NCBI GenBank assembly: GCA_023132135.1
Contig: JAGLYR010000196.1
Location: forward strand, 1 to 40,271
DNA length: 40,271 bases
Source: Candidatus Eiseniibacteriota bacterium
GTDB taxonomy: Bacteria; Arandabacterota; Arandabacteria; JAGLYR01
Direction of reading: 5' to 3'
Shown here: one piece after another, positions 22,920-30,153 of the stretch
How positions within the stretch are numbered: position 1 is the first letter of the stretch
Layout of the letters: every line of letters starts with the position of its first letter
Program-made: the position numbers and the translations under genes
The notes under the pieces: generated by a model
What the model was told of the DNA's origin: nothing
The model's input: the letters and a program-made list of their open reading frames with translations, nothing else
Database searches by the model: none

Positions 22920-23233
22920 TTCGTCCCCTCTCGCAAGCAGACCCTTGCTCCCCTGAAAAAAGCCGATACCCGCCTCTCGAATCGCCCGGCCGACTGGTGG
23001 CTGAACAGATCAGCGTTCTGAATTCCGAGAAGCTCCAGCGACCGGGCCACGCGCCAGTCGTTGAGGGCTTGCCGCGCCGTCCCGTATTCCATTTCATCAC
23101 TGACCCGCTGGCGACCCACGCGCCTGTCAAAGGTGCTCACAACCCATCCCCACCCCTGTCGGACCATTTTGCTCTCAACCCTTGCCTGCCCGGTTGCCCG
23201 TACCTGTGTCATAAGCGCGCTTTCCCTCACCAT
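22916..23233 (-). CDS. Unknown basic protein
   Basis: The product is 105 aa from an ATG at 23233, just inside the previous stop, with GGGGGG upstream. It is rich in Arg and helical, with a Trp-containing centre (GWGWVVSTFDRRVG). No family is recognised. Confidence 0.62.
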   Translation of the reverse strand: MVRESALMTQVRATGQARVESKMVRQGWGWVVSTFDRRVGRQRVSDEMEYGTARQALNDWRVARSLELLGIQNADLFSHQSAGRFERRVSAFFRGARVCLREGTK

Positions 23234-23742
23234 TGGGGATCACCCCCCAACAGATCGCTGGCGAAGTCCTTGGCGTTCAGGTGAATGCACCGAAGCGCCT
23301 CGCAAATTTCGGCGGTCACACCATCCTCGAATTGAGAGACCGTGATATCGTGAGCGAGTGCCACATCATGAATCTCGTGCGCCAGTCGCGACACCCGGGT
23401 GTCTATCTGGTCCACATCGTACTGGATGTCCTCAATGGTTCTGGTAGTACCGGCCGTGTATTCGATGATGACTACCGCCTGTTCAGCGATATACTTCGCG
23501 GCCTCGGCTCCATACCGGCGTGAGCCACCGGCAATGTCTCTGGCGCGTTTCCATGCCCCAGCCTCATTCGCCGGCGCCGTCTTCGGCAGATCCTCTTCGA
23601 TACATCCCATCACGGCTACTGTCTGTGCAACTTCGACGCGCCACTTGGCCGCCGCTATCTCCGCCGCAACAGAGGTCCGGTGAGTCTCTGGGGTCCAATC
23701 ACCCAGCGTTACAAACACCTGCCTGACTTCGTAGATCTTCAT
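23227..23742 (-). CDS. Unknown protein, first gene after the 23.8-kb control gap
   Basis: The ATG at 23742 has AGGAG upstream; the frame extends to 23784. The product is 171 aa, mainly helical, with a C-terminal stretch that may be a coiled coil (YDVDQIDTRVSRLAHEIHDV). No domain is recognised. It heads a long run of overlapping genes. Confidence 0.7.
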   Translation of the reverse strand: MKIYEVRQVFVTLGDWTPETHRTSVAAEIAAAKWRVEVAQTVAVMGCIEEDLPKTAPANEAGAWKRARDIAGGSRRYGAEAAKYIAEQAVVIIEYTAGTTRTIEDIQYDVDQIDTRVSRLAHEIHDVALAHDITVSQFEDGVTAEICEALRCIHLNAKDFASDLLGGDPQW

Positions 23743-23891
23743 GTCCCGCACTCCTTTCTGGTGTAGCAAGATATTTTCTTTCATACACTTGACAGCACAT
23801 CGGTAGTAATATCAAAACTTTACGCCGATTGCCCTCCTTCAACCTCCGGTGACCTCCGTTAGAACTCCGTTATTCACAGGATCCCCAGATA
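23743..23891. other. Intergenic control region with AT-rich tract, iteron-like repeats and a DnaA box
   Basis: About 150 bases between two genes. The stretch 23765-23822 is AT-rich. Three 10-bp repeats stand at 23841-23850 (AACCTCCGGT), 23851-23860 (GACCTCCGTT) and 23862-23871 (GAACTCCGTT), each two or three bases different from the others. A perfect DnaA box TTATTCACA follows at 23870-23878. A weak minus-strand promoter CTGTCA-16-TATCTT may drive the next gene. This could be an origin or a regulatory site. Confidence 0.5.
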
Positions 23892-24155
23892 CTAGACCTC
23901 TAGAACGATTCTCTGCCCCTCCGATCCCGCTCCGATTCGTACAAGCACCCACAACCCCCGCGCCGCATCCCACTTCGACCAGTTCTTCGCCCAGGACTCA
24001 CCCCCAGTGTTCCACCGAACCCGCGTCACGATGGCATTGTTCACTGTTCCAAACTCGACGGCTTCCTCTATCGGAACCCACTCGCGGGGGATCCGACCCT
24101 TCGTCCCTCGGTCGTAGATCTCAAACTCCACCGCAACGACTTCTTCGGTCCTCAC
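23892..24155 (-). CDS. Unknown small protein, first early gene
   Basis: A GTG at 24155 with GGGAGGG upstream is the best start; the frame is open to 24233. The product is 87 aa, beta-like with acidic patches (VRTEEVVAVEFEIYD, NNAIVTRVRWNTG, LWVLVRIG). It lies just after the strongest promoter of the window and is probably made very early, a common place for host-takeover proteins. Confidence 0.65.
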   Translation of the reverse strand: MRTEEVVAVEFEIYDRGTKGRIPREWVPIEEAVEFGTVNNAIVTRVRWNTGGESWAKNWSKWDAARGLWVLVRIGAGSEGQRIVLEV

Positions 24156-24204
24156 GTCGCCCTCCCTCTGTGGTATGCCTTCCGCACCCCTGTCTGACAT
24201 AATG

Positions 24205-24233
24205 ATTATATCACAGCCCGGAGCGTGTGTCAA
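24205..24233 (-). promoter_or_regulatory. Perfect-consensus sigma70 early promoter
   Basis: On the minus strand TTGACA (24233-24228), exactly 17 bases, then TATAAT (24210-24205), with an A-rich stretch just upstream of the -35. Transcription would start near 24198, into the early gene block. Confidence 0.85.
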
Positions 24234-24260
24234 GCTTTTCTTTTCAGGTCTCTGGAGCGG

Positions 24261-24323
24261 CTACGGGGTCTTCCCGAGATAGCGGTTGACAGGATCGTTC
24301 TCGGTGGTAGGGTGGTCCTGCAC
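24261..24323 (-). CDS. Possible 20-codon leader peptide
   Basis: GTG at 24323 follows AAGGAG by five bases and reads to a TAG at 24263-24261. The peptide (VQDHPTTENDPVNRYLGKTP) is polar. It lies between the hairpins at 24339-24393 and the early promoter. A good ribosome site is the only support, and it may be chance. It lies antisense to the possible plus-strand RNA. Confidence 0.3.
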   Translation of the reverse strand: MQDHPTTENDPVNRYLGKTP

Positions 24324-24403
24324 TTGCACTCCTTCTGTTGGGGTCCCCCAGACCCCACGCGACAAGGCCGGCCCCGGGGGAGGGGCCGGCCTTCGTCTGT
24401 TTT
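24286..24403 (+). ncRNA. Possible plus-strand small RNA with promoter
   Basis: TTGACA (24286-24291), a 16-base spacer and a weak -10 TAGGGT (24308-24313) would start an RNA near 24320. It would contain a 7-bp hairpin (24339-24345 with 24351-24357) and end at the terminator-like 12-bp hairpin, about 84 bases in all. Its bases 24329-24344 are identical to 22233-22248, the strand opposite a ribosome site, so they could pair with that site. A 16-base match is not rare enough to be convincing. Confidence 0.3.
24364..24403 (+). terminator. Strong GC-rich hairpin, terminator-like on the plus strand
   Basis: AAGGCCGGCCCC (24364-24375) and GGGGCCGGCCTT (24382-24393) form a perfect 12-bp stem with a 6-base loop; TTTT follows at 24400-24403 on the plus strand. 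No T run follows on the minus strand. It may still hinder late transcripts arriving from the lysis genes. Confidence 0.6.
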
Positions 24404-24419
24404 CCTCTCTCTGTAGCCG

Positions 24420-24794
24420 CTACACAGGCTTCACTTTTCTCACCCAGATGTCATCCTCATCCAGCCCCCGCCAGAACTCGACCACAGCAACGTCCATCGT
24501 GGCCTGCCCAGTATCCTCCATCGCCTGCCATTCGGGGATGCGCTCTGTGAGGCTTGCGCTCACCCTCTTGCCGGAGCGATAGGACACCGGCCCGACGGTA
24601 GCCGGACTGTAATACAGGGCCAGCATCGCCACCGCCAGCGCCATGAACGCGGCGAACAGACGGTCGCGAGCCTCTTCTTCCTTCGGGTACTTTGAGAAGT
24701 AAATGATGGCCGCCAGAAGCTCCTGCACCAGAGGCCAGAGCTTCGACTTGCTCAGGATCTTGAGTACCCGCCAGATGCTTATGAACGTCTTCAT
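24420..24794 (-). CDS. Membrane protein of the lysis cassette (possible holin or spanin-like)
   Basis: The product is 124 aa from an ATG at 24794 overlapping the endolysin stop (ATGA). It has one strong hydrophobic segment (FAAFMALAVAMLALYY) and a weaker one near residues 20-33 (LWPLVQELLAAIIYF), then a polar tail of about 60 residues. Position after the endolysin suggests a lysis role, but it does not match a holin or spanin family I recognise. Confidence 0.65.
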   Translation of the reverse strand: MKTFISIWRVLKILSKSKLWPLVQELLAAIIYFSKYPKEEEARDRLFAAFMALAVAMLALYYSPATVGPVSYRSGKRVSASLTERIPEWQAMEDTGQATMDVAVVEFWRGLDEDDIWVRKVKPV

Positions 24795-25306
24795 GTATCC
24801 CCCCCTGTTGCGGCCGGTCTGTCAACCCTCCGCCACTCCCGGACGAAAGGATCGAACTCGCCGGCCAGCCCAAGATCCACATGAACGTAGGGCCAGTAGC
24901 CGTTACGTTTCTTGTCGAAGTAAACGGCCGCCCGGGGCCAAACCCGTTTCAGCACCTTCGCCCACTGAAGCGCACCCAGACCACCGGGAACTACCAGGTC
25001 GAACGCTTCACCGAAAAGATGCCGGCTCCGTGGATGCCCGCCCACCTGTTCGTTCCAGGCTTTGCAGCGATAGCCGCTGTTGACGATCAGAGGGATTTCC
25101 CTGTCGCGACCGAATAGGTCATTCGTGAGTTGCCGACCGCGCTCGAAATATCTGAAGAGCTTCGGGTGGAACACCCATGCGCCGCCGCAATGAGCCTTGC
25201 AGCGGCAAGCGATTTCCCACGCGCCAAGATGTTCGGATACCTGGAGTCGATTCCGGCCTGTTTCGCCGAGAACCTTCAGGGTCCGCTCTGGAGCTGATTC
25301 AGCCAC
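24791..25306 (-). CDS. Endolysin: M15-family D-Ala-D-Ala carboxypeptidase-like
   Basis: The product is 171 aa. Zinc-ligand motifs of peptidase family M15 are clear: SRHLFGEAFDL (His96, Asp103) and YVHVDLG (His142). VNSGYRCKAWNEQVGGHP and the N-terminal WEIACRC...CGGAW are usual in these phage enzymes. It would cut peptide bonds of peptidoglycan to release progeny. It lacks a signal peptide, so it needs a holin. The start overlaps the upstream coiled-coil/membrane gene. Confidence 0.9.
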   Translation of the reverse strand: MAESAPERTLKVLGETGRNRLQVSEHLGAWEIACRCKAHCGGAWVFHPKLFRYFERGRQLTNDLFGRDREIPLIVNSGYRCKAWNEQVGGHPRSRHLFGEAFDLVVPGGLGALQWAKVLKRVWPRAAVYFDKKRNGYWPYVHVDLGLAGEFDPFVREWRRVDRPAATGGDT

Positions 25307-25608
25307 TTCATCACCACCGGGAAAACCCTGTCAAGCACCCAGAACAGAAGCGCACCACCACCACCGACCCCCGCGTACCTTGCTCCCTTGGCTGCTGTTC
25401 TTGCCTTTGAAGTACCGGCAATGCCGGCGGCTTCCTGCCTGGTCTCAACGACAGAAGCCCGGTTCTCTACGGCCCTAAGCCGTCTGTCCTGTTCGTCGCT
25501 CTCGCTCCAGAGCGCCCTCAGCGCAGTTTCGACATGCCCGCTCAGGTCCTCTACCTGTTGCGCGGTTCGATGGACGCAGGCTTCAAGTTGTCCGTTTCCG
25601 AGAGGCAT
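25276..25608 (-). CDS. Coiled-coil plus C-terminal membrane protein, holin candidate
   Basis: The product is 110 aa, ATG at 25608 behind GGAGATG. The N-terminal half is a helical coiled coil (RTAQQVEDLSGHVETALRAL), then an Ala/Gly-rich stretch and a hydrophobic end (GGGALLFWVLDRVFPVVM). This layout is like XhlA-type lysis-associated proteins. Directly before the endolysin, it is the best holin candidate here. Confidence 0.65.
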   Translation of the reverse strand: MPLGNGQLEACVHRTAQQVEDLSGHVETALRALWSESDEQDRRLRAVENRASVVETRQEAAGIAGTSKARTAAKGARYAGVGGGGALLFWVLDRVFPVVMKWLNQLQSGP

Positions 25609-25715
25609 CTATCATCTCCTGTTTCCATCGCTTTCTTCATGTCCTTCATGTCCTTCCGTACCCGCTGGGAAGCGTCTATCGCTGCCTGTAGAGCTTTCGC
25701 ACGCTCTCCGTTCAT
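25551..25715 (-). CDS. Small helical protein
   Basis: The ATG at 25715 has AGAGGAG upstream and lies 11 bases after the fibre gene stop. The 54-aa product is highly charged (KALQAAIDASQRVRKDMKDM). No family is recognised. It overlaps the next gene by 58 bases. Confidence 0.55.
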   Translation of the reverse strand: MNGERAKALQAAIDASQRVRKDMKDMKKAMETGDDRCLSETDNLKPASIEPRNR

Positions 25716-25726
25716 CGCGTTCTCCT

Positions 25727-26968
25727 CTAGCTTTTCGGATACCTTTCCGTCAGCACCCCGCATCGCTGCCAGTATTCGGTTCCAAATACAGAACCCTTGG
25801 GCCGGTAGCGGAAAAAGCAATCATAGAACGTCGGATCGCCAGCCCCGCTACAGTCCCAGTCCAGCTTCACCACAACAACAGAAAGTGGCTGGATGCCGCT
25901 GATACCTGGGATGTTGATTCTGGCAACCTTGAAACCGTCTGGCGCCGTAGCCCAATCGGTAGAGCTGAAGTCCACAGACCCCAGACTGGTTTCCTTGAAC
26001 TGCGCTGCCCCATCGTCTACATCATCATCCAGACGCCCCTTAGCGTTGTCCATCTCGAAGGAGAAGAACCGAGCGAAGAGCTTTGTGCCAACCCAGCTAC
26101 TGCCCACAGTGAAGGGCATCAGAAGGTGGCCGTCTCCTTCGTAGTCACCGGGGATATGAAGGGTGGTCCAGCAGTGGCCGTCCCCCTCAGCTCCACCCGT
26201 CTCGAACTTCAGGGCAAAAGGACAAAGGCAGGTCCCAAGGGTTTCGTAGTGAGGTTGTGTGCCGAGCGCGCTGGCTTTCAGGTGACTCGGAAGTACCCCG
26301 TTGTCCAGCCGCCAGTCTCCAACCCTGATCGGAACCTCTATCATGTGTCGGGTAGGACCGTAGAGAATGCTCTGGCGAAGATCAATCAGACCCTGAACCG
26401 TATCGTTGTTGAAGGTCATGCAAGCCGCCAGAAGGATACAGTCATCGTGTGGAGCAGAAGGCCATGACCAGTCCTGGCCGGAGCCATAGGCGTTTGTGAA
26501 GACCTGGCTGGGGAGCCAACCCATTGCCTGATTGCCCGGCTCAAGGACCGTGACATGCAGGCTGTAGCTATCCTCCCGTCTGGTATCCGCCGGCCCGTAG
26601 CCACTCTTGAAGGACCCCACCTGACTGTCAGATGCGGCGTAGCGAACCCATATGAAGTGCCACTTGTAGAGGGCGCTGAAAGTGAAGGGCCCAAGCTGCG
26701 GAGTGTCCGCGATTTCAACAAACTCACCATTCTTGTCAATGGCTGTCCCATTGGCAATGTTGACCTTGTTGCCCGAAACATCGACCGATACGGTGAGACC
26801 CTCTATCACACCCGGCTCCCGGAGTGTGCCATCCCGGTACATGGCCCACGACGGGACTTTCCGCTTGGGCTTCTCACGCTCAACAATGGAATGCTCTGTG
26901 GCGCTCTCCATCCAGTTGAGCCCCGTGGCATCGTGCAGAAGACCATTCGGGTGAAGCTGCTTTTCCAT
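25727..26968 (-). CDS. Tail fibre or baseplate appendage protein
   Basis: The product is 413 aa from an ATG at 26968 behind GGGGAGG. A long N-terminal region has beta-like and Gly/Asp-rich segments (VDVSGNKVNIANGTAIDKNG), as in phage tail appendages; the middle and C-terminal parts are beta-rich. I do not recognise a named family. It follows the exported fibre-like gene and precedes lysis, as expected for a receptor-contacting protein. Confidence 0.7.
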   Translation of the reverse strand: MEKQLHPNGLLHDATGLNWMESATEHSIVEREKPKRKVPSWAMYRDGTLREPGVIEGLTVSVDVSGNKVNIANGTAIDKNGEFVEIADTPQLGPFTFSALYKWHFIWVRYAASDSQVGSFKSGYGPADTRREDSYSLHVTVLEPGNQAMGWLPSQVFTNAYGSGQDWSWPSAPHDDCILLAACMTFNNDTVQGLIDLRQSILYGPTRHMIEVPIRVGDWRLDNGVLPSHLKASALGTQPHYETLGTCLCPFALKFETGGAEGDGHCWTTLHIPGDYEGDGHLLMPFTVGSSWVGTKLFARFFSFEMDNAKGRLDDDVDDGAAQFKETSLGSVDFSSTDWATAPDGFKVARINIPGISGIQPLSVVVVKLDWDCSGAGDPTFYDCFFRYRPKGSVFGTEYWQRCGVLTERYPKS

Positions 26969-26982
26969 AATATTCGCCTCCC

Positions 26983-28050
26983 CTAGTTATCGTAAGGCCG
27001 CTTCACCAGGATCCACGCGAAAACAACCTTGAAAGGTTCACAGCTGGAAGACCTGACAACGAAACTACTCCCGTCGCGCTCGTCTCGTGGTGCGTACAGA
27101 GTTCCGTAGCAACAATTCTGCGGCGTGACGGTGATCGCATCCCGGTAAGTGGCCGGCACAGAAACCGTGACGGAGTTGTTGCTGGCGGGTATGGAGTCCA
27201 GCCCACACCACGACGGGGGATCCCCGGTTCCTACTGTCCCGTAAACCCAGAGCGAATCATTCGCATCTGCGCCCAGGACTGAGTACCCGCCGGCTTGACC
27301 GGAACATCCTATCCTGAACGCTTCCTTGTGCGCGGAGTCGGCGTAGACCCAGAGATTTTTGCCAAGCCCGTAGGTGGCGCCCTTCGCTTCGTTATAGAAC
27401 ACACCTCCATACATCGACGCGTGCGCCGGCCCGAGTACAACACTGTAAAAGTTCTTCGGGCCACTGGCCGAACTCATATCCGGGTATCTCTCACCGATGA
27501 TCCTGATACCGGGGCCGTAGTGGTTATCTGATGTCGGTATGCTCCAGTCGGCGCGCGGGCCAGCGTAGAGCTTCAGAACGCCGGGAACATGAGTGGTGTC
27601 GTGTTTCCCGAAACCCAGCCAGACGGAACCGCTATCTACGCGGATCACCGGAAGGTTGTGGTCGTGAGCAAATACATGGCCGCTGTGAGGGAGCCAGAAG
27701 TTCGCGAAGGAACTGTCCAACAGTGTGTTCACCCATATGTCGTACCAGCCGGCCGGGATTCGGTCAATCAGGTACATACCGCCTGATTCCTCCGAAAGTG
27801 TGTCCAGCCGTGTGTAGATCCCGGAGCCGGCAACTGACTGGGCCGGATCCCCGAGCACGGTACTGTCCGCGGGAAACGCTGCGATGACCTCAGCGTACCG
27901 TGCGGCCCGGCCGTTGACTTCAATGTAGAGCCGGGTCCGCTGGATCGTCTGCCCCCCTGCTTCTGAACCGTACATTTCCAGTGAGCAGGCAAGGGCCACG
28001 ATGATACAGCCCCACACCACAATCTCCGCAACGATCCTACTCTTCTTCAT
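26983..28050 (-). CDS. Membrane-anchored fibre-like protein
   Basis: The product is 355 aa from an ATG at 28050 after AGGGGG. The N-terminus (MKKSRIVAEIVVWGCIIVAL) is a signal anchor or signal peptide. The beta-rich body is followed by a C-terminal domain (SVTVSVPATYRDAITVTPQ then VFAWILVKRPY) that matches the tip of many tail fibres. Ordinary fibres have no export signal, so this one may be displayed on the cell surface, or the helix may be used in the virion. It sits in the tail gene block. Confidence 0.72.
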   Translation of the reverse strand: MKKSRIVAEIVVWGCIIVALACSLEMYGSEAGGQTIQRTRLYIEVNGRAARYAEVIAAFPADSTVLGDPAQSVAGSGIYTRLDTLSEESGGMYLIDRIPAGWYDIWVNTLLDSSFANFWLPHSGHVFAHDHNLPVIRVDSGSVWLGFGKHDTTHVPGVLKLYAGPRADWSIPTSDNHYGPGIRIIGERYPDMSSASGPKNFYSVVLGPAHASMYGGVFYNEAKGATYGLGKNLWVYADSAHKEAFRIGCSGQAGGYSVLGADANDSLWVYGTVGTGDPPSWCGLDSIPASNNSVTVSVPATYRDAITVTPQNCCYGTLYAPRDERDGSSFVVRSSSCEPFKVVFAWILVKRPYDN

Positions 28051-28059
28051 GGCTTCCCC

Positions 28060-29073
28060 CTATGGCCTCAGATACGCGGCCAGCTCCGCCGGCAACCGCT
28101 TCAGGGAACAATAGAGCAGCGCCCAGCCGGTGAGAGCTCTGACATCCGCAATCGACAGGACTTTCTTCTCGAGCTTGATTGTAAGGCGTAGCTGGTAAAA
28201 CTGATACCAGATTGCCCCGTTCTTGGGTGGCTCTCCGTCCAAGACACACGCGGTCCAGCCCGTCCATGTGCCATCCGGCGTCTGTACTGTGCCACAGCGG
28301 ATCTCCGCGGTGATCGTCACGTCCACATCGAACCGGGCGAGTGATACCCAGTCTATGAACCATTCGTTGTCCGCCGTCGTATCCACAATGTCAATAACCG
28401 GACTCGTGTATGTGACATTCTGGCCCAGGTTTCCTACCCCGTCCACCATCACAATTTCCCAGTCCGCTATGTACTGGGTTCCGTTGTAGGCCGCGCCGAT
28501 TCCGTTCAGCCCACCGCCGGGGCCATACAGGTCATACGCCGCCCCGACAGTTCCGTACCCGCTCTGTGTGTGTAGCGGAATCAGGCTTTCGCGCAGCCCC
28601 CCCGTCAGGATGATCGCGTAGCCGCGGGTATCGTCCCGGACGTTGAACAGCCAGGCAGTGAAGTTGTGCGGACCGGAAACTTGGGTCTGGGGAGCCGTGC
28701 CGACGTAGCACTCACCAACGATCCAGCACCACGCCGGCGCTTCCTCAATAATCGGAGTCGCGAGACAGTGAGGGGCAAGCGTTTCCTTGAAGGCAGTGGG
28801 ACCCCCGCGTATGTCCCAGAGCCGTGCCGCATTCTGGAGCATGAGCCGATACGCGAAGTCGCAGAGGGTCATCGTCTCGTAAGGAGAGTGGCCCCGTTGT
28901 ACTACAGGGCGCGGGACCGTGAACAGATACCCCAGGCGGTCCATGTACTCGCCGGCGGCAGTCTCGACACTGAGCCCGGCCAGGAGACCTTCCCACTTCT
29001 CCCGCCAGCCAAACGTGCCTACGATCTCATTCTGGGCCGCATCGAGCAGGCTATCCCGGTTCGGCTGAGGCAT
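28060..29073 (-). CDS. Baseplate/tail protein, I-like
   Basis: The product is 337 aa from an ATG at 29073 behind GGAGG, which overlaps the end of baseplate J. Residues ~35-110 (AAGEYMDRLGYLFTVPRPVV, then MTLCDFAYRLMLQNAA and WDIRGGPTAFKETL) resemble the helical N-terminal part of P2 gpI-like baseplate proteins; the rest is beta-rich. Position after the J protein agrees with a P2-like order. Confidence 0.75.
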   Translation of the reverse strand: MPQPNRDSLLDAAQNEIVGTFGWREKWEGLLAGLSVETAAGEYMDRLGYLFTVPRPVVQRGHSPYETMTLCDFAYRLMLQNAARLWDIRGGPTAFKETLAPHCLATPIIEEAPAWCWIVGECYVGTAPQTQVSGPHNFTAWLFNVRDDTRGYAIILTGGLRESLIPLHTQSGYGTVGAAYDLYGPGGGLNGIGAAYNGTQYIADWEIVMVDGVGNLGQNVTYTSPVIDIVDTTADNEWFIDWVSLARFDVDVTITAEIRCGTVQTPDGTWTGWTACVLDGEPPKNGAIWYQFYQLRLTIKLEKKVLSIADVRALTGWALLYCSLKRLPAELAAYLRP

Positions 29074-29075
29074 GG

Positions 29076-30152
29076 CTATTCCTCCACCGTGAGATTGATC
29101 GTATTCGGGTTGGGCAGCTCGCCGTCACCCAGGACGATATTGCTACTCGGTACACTCATGACGACGTCCTGAACCCCATCAACGGATGCCATTGTCGCAA
29201 TCAGGTCAGCCATCGTCACGTCTACGCCCATCACCCACATCCGCCAGCCAAGGAACGTGGTCAGCGCCGCCTCTACTTCATTTTCCAGCGCACCGGCTGC
29301 TTTCGAGCCGTCACTGTAGATCGTGGCCGTCACATCGACATTCACGAAGGTCGCTGTCTGCGCCGTCACATCGGCCGTCAGGGGCCGGCGGTGATCCAGA
29401 TACGCCTGCACAGTGGCAATGAGTGGAGCCGATGCAGTCCCGGAGGGTCCGCAGATGAAAACGGTTACAGAGTTGGAGGCCGTGAGCTGGCCCACAGCCG
29501 TAGCCTTTGTAACGTCACTGTCGGCAGCTCGCGCCCAGGATTCATAACTCTCTTTCACCCCAAGGGCCAGAACACCCCAGATTGCTATGATCCGGGCGCG
29601 AAGCTGCTCGTCACTCTCGTCGCCTGTACCGCCGGCAGCCGGCGCAGGATTCGTAACGCCAGTCACTCCCATTGGCACAGAGAGCAGAACCGTGATAGTG
29701 TTCGCCGGTACGTTTGTCTCCGTGCCGGCCGACAGGCAACTCGCTTGAATATTCACTGTGCCCACGCCGGCGCCGAACGTGCCCTCCGCAACGGTTGAGA
29801 ATATCAGCCCTGTGTTTGTGGAGGCCAGGGAACCCGCCGGGACCACCAACGGTCCGTTGGGTGTTCGGATAAATTGAAGCGTTACCACGGACCCGGTATC
29901 TGCCATCCGCTCCAGCCCGAAAGTTGGAGCGTGGCTGTCCAGACCTGCGGCTATGGCGGTTTCTACGAATGCCGCACGGTCCAGGCGGCGGAGCCCGTAC
30001 CAGTTCTTGTCCAGCTCATCCGCAAACGCCTCAAGGAGCGTTCTCGTCGGAGAGCCTATTGAGAAGTCCGTAATGTTCGACCCCTGAGTGCTCATGCGGT
30101 CGATCATGTCCACCAGGATCTCGCCGAACGTCTTGTACTGGATAGTTGCCAT
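29076..30152 (-). CDS. Baseplate J-like protein
   Basis: The ATG at 30152 has GGGGAG upstream and is 2 bases after the previous stop; the frame extends to 30185. The product is 358 aa. The pattern of baseplate J/gp47 is clear: TDFSIGSPTRTLLEAFADEL, GTVNIQA, GTETNVPANTI, then GTGDESDEQLRARI and the long beta end. This protein forms the wedges around the hub. Confidence 0.9.
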   Translation of the reverse strand: MATIQYKTFGEILVDMIDRMSTQGSNITDFSIGSPTRTLLEAFADELDKNWYGLRRLDRAAFVETAIAAGLDSHAPTFGLERMADTGSVVTLQFIRTPNGPLVVPAGSLASTNTGLIFSTVAEGTFGAGVGTVNIQASCLSAGTETNVPANTITVLLSVPMGVTGVTNPAPAAGGTGDESDEQLRARIIAIWGVLALGVKESYESWARAADSDVTKATAVGQLTASNSVTVFICGPSGTASAPLIATVQAYLDHRRPLTADVTAQTATFVNVDVTATIYSDGSKAAGALENEVEAALTTFLGWRMWVMGVDVTMADLIATMASVDGVQDVVMSVPSSNIVLGDGELPNPNTINLTVEE

Positions 30153-30153
30153 G

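Noticed and set aside
23789-23794. Perfect TTGACA on the plus strand
   Set aside because: No acceptable -10 lies 16-18 bases downstream, and it would drive transcripts into the end of a minus-strand gene.
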